From Armatimonas rosea (lineage in GTDB: Bacteria; Armatimonadota; Armatimonadia; Armatimonadales; Armatimonadaceae), in contig NZ_JACHGW010000004.1 in assembly GCF_014202505.1 (NCBI RefSeq), forward strand, positions 558,001-622,000: DNA of 64,000 nucleotides. The letters are read 5' to 3'. Both the position numbers and the translations under genes were made by a program. The notes beneath the pieces were generated by a model, which made no database searches, was not told where the DNA came from, and was given only the letters and a program-made list of their open reading frames with translations. This document shows, piece after piece, positions 41,896 through 49,317 of the stretch. Every line of letters begins with the position of its first letter. The first letter of the stretch is position 1.

Positions 41896-42590
41896 TCCGT
41901 GCGGTTCTCTTCGATCTGGACGACACCCTCTGCGACGACACGGGGCAGATGTTTGAGAGCATCCGAGAGGTCGCCGGGCTGGTTCCCGGCGGCGATCCTG
42001 AGGCGATTGCCGACGGCTACTGGCGTATCTCCCACCGGTTCTGGACCTACGAGATCCACACGCGCCCGCCCGAGCCGCTGGAGAGCATCCGCGAGCTCCT
42101 CTGGAAGCAGACTCTCGACGAGGCGGGGGTCGCGCACGCACCCGCACAGCTCAAGCTGCTTGCGGCCCGCTACGGCGAGGCACGGGAGAAGACCCCGCCG
42201 CCTTTTCCCGATGCCGAGCACACGCTTGCGCAGCTCAAGGCGCGCGGCCTGAAGCTGGGGATGGTCACCAACGGAGTCTCGGAGTCGCACACGGGCAAGC
42301 TGGCACGGCTGGGGCTGGGGCACTTTTTCGACACCGTGCTCATGCCCGACCTGACCGGCTTCGCCAAGCCCGACCCGCGCCAGTTCCACCTGGCTTGTGA
42401 GCGTCTGGGCGTGCTCCCAGAGCACACCGCCCATATCGGCGACTCGCTGGTCTCGGATATCGGCGGCGCACGGGGCGCGGGCCTCACGGCGATCTGGTAC
42501 AACCCGGAGAACAAGCCCCGCCCCGAGTCGGCTACGGAGCCACACCACACGGTCCAAACCCTCGCCGAGCTACTGGAGATCACCGGCTAG
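41892..42590 (+). CDS. HAD-family hydrolase
   Basis: The 232-aa protein is a haloacid dehalogenase-like phosphatase. Motif I is VLFDLDDTLCDD (nucleophile D in DLDDT), motif II is the MVTNGVSESH region, motif III uses the lysine in FAKPDPRQFH, and motif IV is IGDSLVSDIGGARGAG. A helical cap lies after motif I. Relatives include pyrimidine 5'-nucleotidases and phosphoglycolate phosphatases; the substrate cannot be read from sequence. Its ATG overlaps the Uma2 stop, so it is translated with the upstream gene. A GATAAT box five nt upstream may also start a leaderless transcript. Confidence 0.87.
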   Translation: MIRAVLFDLDDTLCDDTGQMFESIREVAGLVPGGDPEAIADGYWRISHRFWTYEIHTRPPEPLESIRELLWKQTLDEAGVAHAPAQLKLLAARYGEAREKTPPPFPDAEHTLAQLKARGLKLGMVTNGVSESHTGKLARLGLGHFFDTVLMPDLTGFAKPDPRQFHLACERLGVLPEHTAHIGDSLVSDIGGARGAGLTAIWYNPENKPRPESATEPHHTVQTLAELLEITG

Positions 42591-42626
42591 CGATCCGGCC
42601 GCCTCCCCCACGGCGACAGCGCCGTA

Positions 42627-42652
42627 ACCCCCTCCGGCTCCGCGAAGGGGGT
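42627..42652. repeat. 26-bp dispersed palindromic repeat, copy 2
   Basis: ACCCCCT and AGGGGGT flank a 12-nt centre, 25 of 26 bases identical to 28964-28989. It lies between the convergent HAD and oxidoreductase genes and may act as a terminator or boundary. Confidence 0.65.
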
Positions 42653-42660
42653 ATGGCCGG

Positions 42661-43914
42661 CTAGACCGTCCAGCCCTTCGGAAACTTCGGGCGAACCAGG
42701 GCGCTGGCCTTCGCGCTACTGGCCTTGAGCGTTTTCGAGTCCCAGTCGAAGCCCTCTTGTGCGCGGTAGGCGACATTCCCCAGGAGCACGGTCTCGGTCA
42801 TCGGGCCGGAGTAGCCAAAGTGGCAGGTTGCCGGCGTGCCCCCCGCGATCGCCTCAAGCCACTCTTTGTGGAAGCCCGGCGACTTCTTCAGCTTGACGCT
42901 GGGCTCGCCCTCCACCCCGATCAGCTGCGCCTTATCAAAGCCGCAGAGGAGCATCCCCTTCTCCCCGATAAAGAGATTGTTCATCCCCTTACCATCGAGA
43001 TTTTTCTCCTTCAGGATCGCAGGGGTCCCCTGGTACCAGTGGAGCGTGATGTCCTTCTCGTACTTGAAGCTGACATGGAACTTGGTGGGCGTGGTCACCG
43101 CATGCACCGGGTCACCGTCGTGGTAGTCCACCCGGCTGGGGTAGGTCAGACCCAGCGCCCAGAACGGGATATCGAGGATATGGCAGCCCCAGTTGCCCGC
43201 CTCACCGGTGCCGTAGTCCCAGAAGAAGCGCCACTTGTAGGGGACGATATCGGGGGTGTAGGGCCGCTGTGGACCGGGGCCAAGCCAGAGATCGTACTTG
43301 AGGGTGCTGGGGACGGGCGGCATATCCGTGGGGACGGGCGGCATGCCGCGGCTACTGGCGATCCAGCTATGCACCTCGGTGACCTTGCCGATCAGCCCGG
43401 ACTGGACAATCTCGACTGCCTTATGGAGCGCCGGTAGCGTGTGGCGCTGCACCCCGAGCTGGGTGGCGACTTTCTTCTCCGCCGCCAGCTTGGTGAGCTC
43501 ACGCACCTCCCAGACCGAGTGGGCCATGGGCTTCTCCAGGTAGACATGCTTGCCCATCGAGAGTGCACGGTAGGCGGGGTGAAAGTGCGTGTGGTCCGGG
43601 GTGGCGATCACGACCGCCTCGATCTCCTTGCCCATCTTGTCGAACATCTCGCGCCAGTCGTAGAACTTCTTTGCACCCGGGAACCGCGCGTAGACCTTCC
43701 CCGCCCGCTCATCGTCCACGTCACACAGCGCGACAAAGCTCTCCGCGGGGACCAGCTTTGCCAGCTCATTGACCGAGAAGGTCCCCTGCCCCCCGATCCC
43801 AATCACGGCGATCCGCACCGGGCGGCTCGGTGGTTGGGCCTGCGCCTCGGTCGTTCCTAGTGCCAGTGCGGCACTCCCCAAAAGTAGCTCTCGTCGGTTT
43901 AGCTCCTGCGACAT
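42661..43914 (-). CDS. Gfo/Idh/MocA family oxidoreductase with Tat-like signal
   Basis: The 417-aa protein begins with a twin-arginine-like leader (NRRELLLGSAALALGTTEAQAQ). The Rossmann NAD(P) domain (VRIAVIGIGGQGTFSVNELA) follows, with the family lysine in YLEKPMAHS and a C-terminal alpha/beta domain with DYGTGEAGNWGCHILDIPFWALG. Such proteins oxidise or isomerise sugars and inositols, and Tat-exported members are typical of Planctomycetes and Armatimonadetes. The start is fixed by the GGAGGAGAG ribosome binding site and by the leader. Its substrate is unknown. It converges with the HAD gene. Confidence 0.88.
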   Translation of the reverse strand: MSQELNRRELLLGSAALALGTTEAQAQPPSRPVRIAVIGIGGQGTFSVNELAKLVPAESFVALCDVDDERAGKVYARFPGAKKFYDWREMFDKMGKEIEAVVIATPDHTHFHPAYRALSMGKHVYLEKPMAHSVWEVRELTKLAAEKKVATQLGVQRHTLPALHKAVEIVQSGLIGKVTEVHSWIASSRGMPPVPTDMPPVPSTLKYDLWLGPGPQRPYTPDIVPYKWRFFWDYGTGEAGNWGCHILDIPFWALGLTYPSRVDYHDGDPVHAVTTPTKFHVSFKYEKDITLHWYQGTPAILKEKNLDGKGMNNLFIGEKGMLLCGFDKAQLIGVEGEPSVKLKKSPGFHKEWLEAIAGGTPATCHFGYSGPMTETVLLGNVAYRAQEGFDWDSKTLKASSAKASALVRPKFPKGWTV

Positions 43915-44006
43915 TCCTGACTCTCCTCCTTAAAAATCTGGTCTACAGAGTACCACAAAAGCTGGTATTGACTTAATAGAAAACAACACATAATGAAGGC
44001 TAGATT

Positions 44007-45761
44007 ATGGAAGAGCCTCTCTCCGCGTGCGAGAAGATCACACAGCTCTGTGAGCAGGTCAAGGGTCTCCTTGCCCACGACTCCCAGCAGGCGCTCTGTC
44101 TGGCACAGCAGGCCCTCGCGCTGGCACAACAGATCGAGGCACCGCGACGACTCCTGCTCCAAGCCCTGATCTGCCGTGGGGGGGCACAGCGCTTCTGCGG
44201 AGACTTAGATGCCTCGTTTGAGGACTACTCGGAGGTGCTCGCACAGTGCCGCGACCAGGGCAGTGAGCTCGATGACCTGCACGCCTCCGCGCTCTTGGGG
44301 CTGGGGATTGTCTACCGTAACCGCGCCGACTACCGCCAGGCGCTGGACTGCTATCAGCAGGGGCTGGAGCGGGCACGGCGTAGCGGGGCAAAACGGATCG
44401 AGAGTACGCTCCTCAATGGTCTGGGAAATGTCCATAGTGTCCTGGGAAGCCACACCGAGGCGGTGGGCTACTACCTCCAGGCCCTCACCCTCGCCCGAGA
44501 GCAAGCCGATCCCCAAGCCGAGCTGGTGATGCTGGGCAACCTGGGCTTTCTCTTTGAGGAGATGGGAGACTTTGAGCAAGCCCTTACCTACTACGAGCAG
44601 GCTCTGGTACAGTCGGATCGGGTCAAGGACCGCTACTTCCGGGTCAGTATCTTAAGCAATAAGTGCAGTAGCCTGCGCCAGCTCGGACGCTTCGAGCAAG
44701 CGCTCTCTGCGGGACTGCAGGCACACCGAGAGGCGCTTGAGAGTGGCAATGAGATGCGCCGGGCCCCGACGCTCCAGGTGCTCGCGGCCCTCTACAAAGA
44801 CATCGGCGAGTACGAGCAGGCCGAGCAACGGATCCAAGAAGCGATCCAGATCTACAAGGTGGTCGGGAACCTGCGGCATCTCCCGGAGGCACTCCGGCTT
44901 CAGGGAGGGCTGGCGAGCCTGCGGGGGGAGCACGCCCTGGCCGAAGCCGCCTTTCTCGCCGCTCTGGAGCGCACCCAGACCGAGGGCGACCCGAAAGAAG
45001 AGGCCGCGGCCCACCAGGCGCTGGCGGAGCACTTTGAGAGTCGTGGCGAGCTGGGCAAGGCGCTCCCCCACTTCAAGGCCTACCACGCCCTGGAGCAGCG
45101 CCTCCGGCGGGAGCAGGTGCAGCTCGTGCTCGCGTCGCGCCTCACGGACAGGGAGAACGAGGTCGCCCGGAAAGACGCCGAGCTCCAGCGCCTCCGCAAT
45201 GGCGAGCTCGCGGAGCTAGTCGCGGCCTTGGAGCGGGCCAACCAGCAAAAAGAGGTTCTTCTGGTCCAGCTCTCCCAGCAGGCGATTGAAGACCCGCTCA
45301 CCGGGCTCTACAACCGGCGCTACCTTGAGGAGTACCTGCCCCGCGAGCTCCAGTTCGCCCAGCGCCAGAAACAGGTGCTCGCCCTCGCCCTCGCCGACCT
45401 GGATAACTTTAAGCAGATCAACGACCACTTCAGCCACGAGGTGGGTGACCAGGTGCTCAAGATTGTCTCCCAGATCTTTCGCAAGCACAGCCGCAAGAGC
45501 GATGTGGTGATCCGCTACGGCGGCGAGGAGCTGCTCTTGGTGATGCCCGAGACCGACTCAACCCAGGGCCGCGATGTCTGTGAGCGTATCCGCAGAGCGG
45601 TGGAGAGCCACCCCTGGAAGCACTTCCACCCCGACCTCCACGTCACGCTCAGCATGGGGCTCAGCGACAGCCGCACGCGCTCCCCCCGGCGCCTCCTACA
45701 GCACGCAGACAAGATGCTCTATGTCGCCAAGAACGCGGGCAAGAACCAAGTCGCTGCCTGA
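44007..45761 (+). CDS. TPR-GGDEF diguanylate cyclase
   Basis: The 584-aa protein has a long N-terminal array of TPR units (residues 10-380, for example YRQALDCYQQGLERARRSG and HTEAVGYYLQALTLAREQA). A coiled coil (390-425, NGELAELVAALERANQQKE) leads to a GGDEF domain. The active-site signature is present as YGGEELLLV near residue 510, with DPLTGLYNRRYLEEYLP at the start, so it should make cyclic di-GMP. There is no membrane segment. The ligand sensed by the TPRs is unknown. A CATAAT box 12 nt before the ATG gives a very short leader. A clan-A glycosidase gene follows 37 nt downstream. Confidence 0.9.
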   Translation: MEEPLSACEKITQLCEQVKGLLAHDSQQALCLAQQALALAQQIEAPRRLLLQALICRGGAQRFCGDLDASFEDYSEVLAQCRDQGSELDDLHASALLGLGIVYRNRADYRQALDCYQQGLERARRSGAKRIESTLLNGLGNVHSVLGSHTEAVGYYLQALTLAREQADPQAELVMLGNLGFLFEEMGDFEQALTYYEQALVQSDRVKDRYFRVSILSNKCSSLRQLGRFEQALSAGLQAHREALESGNEMRRAPTLQVLAALYKDIGEYEQAEQRIQEAIQIYKVVGNLRHLPEALRLQGGLASLRGEHALAEAAFLAALERTQTEGDPKEEAAAHQALAEHFESRGELGKALPHFKAYHALEQRLRREQVQLVLASRLTDRENEVARKDAELQRLRNGELAELVAALERANQQKEVLLVQLSQQAIEDPLTGLYNRRYLEEYLPRELQFAQRQKQVLALALADLDNFKQINDHFSHEVGDQVLKIVSQIFRKHSRKSDVVIRYGGEELLLVMPETDSTQGRDVCERIRRAVESHPWKHFHPDLHVTLSMGLSDSRTRSPRRLLQHADKMLYVAKNAGKNQVAA

Positions 45762-45787
45762 CCTAAACACAGGGCCTCGCAATGACC

Positions 45788-45793
45788 TATAAT
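45788..45793 (+). promoter_or_regulatory. -10 box of the glycosidase gene (leaderless)
   Basis: A perfect TATAAT lies five nt before the GTG at 45799. Confidence 0.55.
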
Positions 45794-45798
45794 GGAGC

Positions 45799-48462
45799 GT
45801 GAACCTAACTCTTGCGCTTAGCCGCCGTACGCTTCCCTGGCTCGCCCTTCCCGCTCTGGCCGCTGGTGTGGCCTTTCTCGGTCCCCGGCTCCTCCCCGCT
45901 GCCCAGGCGCAGCCCCCCGCCGAGGCCGCCTTTCCTTTCGCCCTCCCCTGGGACGACTCCAGCGCGAGCGTGACCAGTGTTGCCGCTCTCAACCCGGCAC
46001 CCCTGACCGCGGCGCACCAGCTCACCGCCAAGAACGGCCACTTCTACGACTCCACGGGCCGGCGGGTGCGCTTTGTGGGGATGAGTATCGGTGCGGCGGC
46101 GGCGTTTCCCAGCAAGGCCGATGCGCCCAAGATCGCGGCGCGCCTGCATAAGTTCGGGGTCAATCTCGTGCGTCTGCACCACCTGGATGCCCAGTGGTCG
46201 ACTCCCAATATCTTCAACCACAAGGGGCCCTACACCACGAGTGCCGCCCCCGATCCTCAGAGCCTGGACCTCTTGGAGTTCTTTATCGCGGAGCTGAAGA
46301 AGAACGGTATCTATGTCGACCTGAACCTACATGTCTCCCGCGAGTGGCTCCCCGGCGATGGCTTTCCCCCCGGTAAGCTCCCCGAGCTCGGCAAGGTGGT
46401 CGCCTACTTCCATCCCCGGGCAATCGCGCTCCAGAAGCAGTTCGCCACCCAGATGCTGAGCCATAAGAGCCCCTACACCGGCCAGCCGCTCGCCACCGAT
46501 CCCGTGCTTGCCCTGGTCGAGCTCAACAACGAAGACTCCTTGGTCGGCTCGTCGGGGCAGGCCGAGGCGCTCCCCCCGGCGGTCCGCAAGCCGCTGGAAG
46601 ACGGCTGGCGTGCCTATCTGCTCCAAAAGTACGGCACGACCGAGGCGCTCAAGAAGGCATGGAACCGCTCGGCGGCACTCGGCCCGGAGCAGCTAAAGCG
46701 CGAGCCTAGCGCCTGGACCTCCGAGGCCCAAGGTCAGACAAAGCTCACGGTCACCCCGGTGAGTGCTGCGGGGCAGACCAATGCGCCATCGGGGACGGTA
46801 CTCCAGCTCGCCCCGGAAAAAATCGACAGCACCAACTGGCATGTTCAGCTCCACCAGACCGGCCTCACGCTAGACACCGGCAAGACCTACACCGTGTCGT
46901 TTACCGCACGGGCATCGGCGCCTCGGACCGTCTTTGTCAACGCGCGTCTGGACCAAGCGCCGTGGAGCATGGTCGGGCTCGATACCAGTATCGGGCTGGA
47001 CACGCAGTGGAAGCGCTACTCCTTCACCTTTGTTGCCAATGGCAGTGTCGTCCCCGGCCACTGTCGGCTCTCCCTGATGCTGGGCGATAGCACGGCGAGC
47101 GTCTTTCTGGGCGAGTGGAGCCTTCGCCCGGGCAGTGGCGGGGTCTCTCTCGCGCCGGGCCAGCGCCTGGAGGCGGGCAATCTCGGGCTCGGGCAGGTCA
47201 GCGGCTCTCCGGCGGGCGTGGACTACACCCACTACCTCATGACCGTCGAGGACCGCTACTGCACCGCACTGAAAGCAGCGATCTCGGCGACCGGCTGCAG
47301 GGCGGCGGTTGCCTGCTCCCAGGCCAGCTACGGCGGGATCGCGGGGGCCTACCGGGAGTCGAAGCTGGACTGGGTGGACATGCACGCCTACTGGCAGCAC
47401 CCCAGCTTCCCCGGCACGGCCTTCGACCCCAACAACTACCGGATCGAGAACACCCCCATGACCGCAAGCTCCGCCGCGGGTGTCCTCGATGGGCTCGCGA
47501 TGCACCGGGTGGCAGGGAAGCCCTTCACGGTCAGCGAGTACGACCACCCCGCTCCCAGCGAGTACAGCGCCGAGATGGTCCCCTTGATCTTCGCCTACGC
47601 CGCCTGGCAGGACTGGGATGGGGTCTTTCTCTTCGCCTACGAGACCGCCCGAAGCGAGAAGATCACCGGCTTCTTCGACCAGCAGCTCCACCCGGGCAAG
47701 CTAGGCTTTCTCCCCGCAGCGGCGTCGCTCTTCCTTCGGGGAGATCTCGCGCCCGCACCCAATGCCATCCAGCTCACGGTCCCGAAGAACCGGGTCGCGG
47801 GTCTCAAGGGGCTGGGCTCGGACTATGCCTTCTGGGGACTGGCCCAGACCCGCTACTTGCAAGGCAGCCTCAAGAACGCCCCAGAGCGAGTCGATGCCAA
47901 GAGTTTCCTGACGTTTCGGGCGGCCGTGCGCTTTGAGAGCGACCCTGGCCCCCTCGCGCTGGGCATCCAGAACCTCAAGCCCGAGAGCGAGGGCTTTGTC
48001 TGGGACCACTCCGCGCAGCAAGTGCGGGTGAGCTCCCCTGCCTCGAAGGCACTGATGGGCAAGCTCGGAGGCCATGCGAGCCGTGTCGCCGGCTTTGTCG
48101 CCGAGGTGGCACCGTCGGCGCGCAACTTCGCCGTCCTGACCCTCACCAGTCGGGATGGCAAGCCCACGCAAGAGTCGAGCTCGTTGCTCCTGACAGCTCT
48201 AGACAAGGCGGAGAACCCAGGCCTTCAGTGGAACAAAGAGCGCACCTTTGCCGCCGAAGCCTGGAAATCCGGCCCGACACAGCTCAGTGTCCCCACAGCG
48301 ACCCTCCACATTGCGACTTTGGCACAAAACTTGACAGTCTGGGCACTTGATAACACAGGTAGGCGCGTCAAAGAGATTCCCGCCACTCTAGAGAATGGCA
48401 CTCTGACACTGGCAATCGGTCCTGAGCACAAGACGCTCTGGTACGAGCTGGTAAAAAACTAG
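45799..48462 (+). CDS. Secreted clan-A (GH5-like) glycosidase with embedded carbohydrate-binding domain
   Basis: The 887-aa protein has a Tat-like signal (RRTLPWLALPALAAGVAFLG, cleavage after AQA). A GH5-like (alpha/beta)8 barrel contains the acid/base E245 in VELNNEDS and the probable nucleophile E580 in FTVSEYDHP. A jelly-roll domain similar to CBM4/9 (about 310-430, TYTVSFTARASAPRTV, SVFLGEWSLRPG) is inserted between these halves of the barrel. A C-terminal beta-sandwich follows. Before the insert lies WRAYLLQKYGTTEALKKAW, related to repeats in the permease and GH42 proteins. It probably cleaves a beta-linked polysaccharide outside the cell. A TATAAT box five nt before the GTG start suggests leaderless transcription. 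Confidence 0.85.
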   Translation: MNLTLALSRRTLPWLALPALAAGVAFLGPRLLPAAQAQPPAEAAFPFALPWDDSSASVTSVAALNPAPLTAAHQLTAKNGHFYDSTGRRVRFVGMSIGAAAAFPSKADAPKIAARLHKFGVNLVRLHHLDAQWSTPNIFNHKGPYTTSAAPDPQSLDLLEFFIAELKKNGIYVDLNLHVSREWLPGDGFPPGKLPELGKVVAYFHPRAIALQKQFATQMLSHKSPYTGQPLATDPVLALVELNNEDSLVGSSGQAEALPPAVRKPLEDGWRAYLLQKYGTTEALKKAWNRSAALGPEQLKREPSAWTSEAQGQTKLTVTPVSAAGQTNAPSGTVLQLAPEKIDSTNWHVQLHQTGLTLDTGKTYTVSFTARASAPRTVFVNARLDQAPWSMVGLDTSIGLDTQWKRYSFTFVANGSVVPGHCRLSLMLGDSTASVFLGEWSLRPGSGGVSLAPGQRLEAGNLGLGQVSGSPAGVDYTHYLMTVEDRYCTALKAAISATGCRAAVACSQASYGGIAGAYRESKLDWVDMHAYWQHPSFPGTAFDPNNYRIENTPMTASSAAGVLDGLAMHRVAGKPFTVSEYDHPAPSEYSAEMVPLIFAYAAWQDWDGVFLFAYETARSEKITGFFDQQLHPGKLGFLPAAASLFLRGDLAPAPNAIQLTVPKNRVAGLKGLGSDYAFWGLAQTRYLQGSLKNAPERVDAKSFLTFRAAVRFESDPGPLALGIQNLKPESEGFVWDHSAQQVRVSSPASKALMGKLGGHASRVAGFVAEVAPSARNFAVLTLTSRDGKPTQESSSLLLTALDKAENPGLQWNKERTFAAEAWKSGPTQLSVPTATLHIATLAQNLTVWALDNTGRRVKEIPATLENGTLTLAIGPEHKTLWYELVKN

Positions 48463-48525
48463 ATAGCTCTCCTAGACGACTCGCAGACAAAACAGACTCG
48501 AAGCTACCCATCCTAAGGACATCCT

Positions 48526-49299
48526 ATGCGTTTCCCTCTACATAAAGTTCTCTCTCTTGCCGCGACACTCTCCCTTCTCACCACCTCCGTACGTGCACAG
48601 ACCGTCAGCGTAGGTTACTTCGACCTCGGGTCTGAAGGCTTTGTCAACACAACCTACCACGGCTCCGGCAACGGTTTTATCAACCTAGGCACTATTAATA
48701 GCAGCTTTCTAGGAGCGGGAACGGGCCAGACAGGGGATGCCATCATTGTCACCCCCATCTCAGATCCTGTGCTCCACTTCAATACCTACAACCTCTATAA
48801 CTTCAATCTCCAGACCATCACCTCGGTGACATTCCGTCTGCCCCAGTACGCCCCCACCGATCCCAACTACCGCAAGCTTGGCTTTCTCGATACGGGTGCC
48901 ACTACCTTCGGAATCGGAAACGCGGGGGCGTTTAATGTCTCTTACGCTGATCCCCTCACCGGTACCTACAATGGCGATGGCCCTCTCGCTTTCCAGAATC
49001 TCCCTGTCTATAGCACCCTCCACTTCTGGGGCGGCGGGATCACCAATAACACTACGGGCAACTTTAGCTTCTATGCGGCCTACCCCGCCACCAATGGGCT
49101 GACAGCGTTTATCATGGATGTGGCCCCCGGTTTCGGCACACCCAGCAGCACGCCTAACACCACGTTCTTTAATACCGCGACCAACCCGAGTGGTGGTATC
49201 GTCCCTGCAGCTGTCACACCGGAGCTTCCGGGGGCGGCGCTGTTTGTTCCCGCCCTTCTCCCCGTTGTTCTCGTGGCGCGGCGGAGACGGCGCTCGTAG
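48526..49299 (+). CDS. Secreted protein with PEP-CTERM-like tail
   Basis: The 257-aa protein has a signal peptide (VLSLAATLSLLTTSVRAQ, cleavage near residue 25) and a beta-rich body with many Asn, Thr and Gly residues. The tail TPELPGAALFVPALLPVVLVARRRRRS has the order acid/proline motif, hydrophobic helix and Arg cluster of a PEP-CTERM signal, but with PELPG in place of PEP. It is probably delivered to the cell surface by exosortase or a related archaeosortase-type system. Function is unknown. AAGGA precedes the ATG by six nt, so this gene is translated with a leader, unlike the genes on either side. Confidence 0.8.
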   Translation: MRFPLHKVLSLAATLSLLTTSVRAQTVSVGYFDLGSEGFVNTTYHGSGNGFINLGTINSSFLGAGTGQTGDAIIVTPISDPVLHFNTYNLYNFNLQTITSVTFRLPQYAPTDPNYRKLGFLDTGATTFGIGNAGAFNVSYADPLTGTYNGDGPLAFQNLPVYSTLHFWGGGITNNTTGNFSFYAAYPATNGLTAFIMDVAPGFGTPSSTPNTTFFNTATNPSGGIVPAAVTPELPGAALFVPALLPVVLVARRRRRS

Positions 49300-49303
49300 C
49301 GGG

Positions 49304-49309
49304 TATACT
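49304..49309 (+). promoter_or_regulatory. -10 box of the cyclase-ATPase gene (near-leaderless)
   Basis: TATACT lies eight nt before the GTG at 49318. Confidence 0.5.
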
Positions 49310-49317
49310 CTCCCCTG

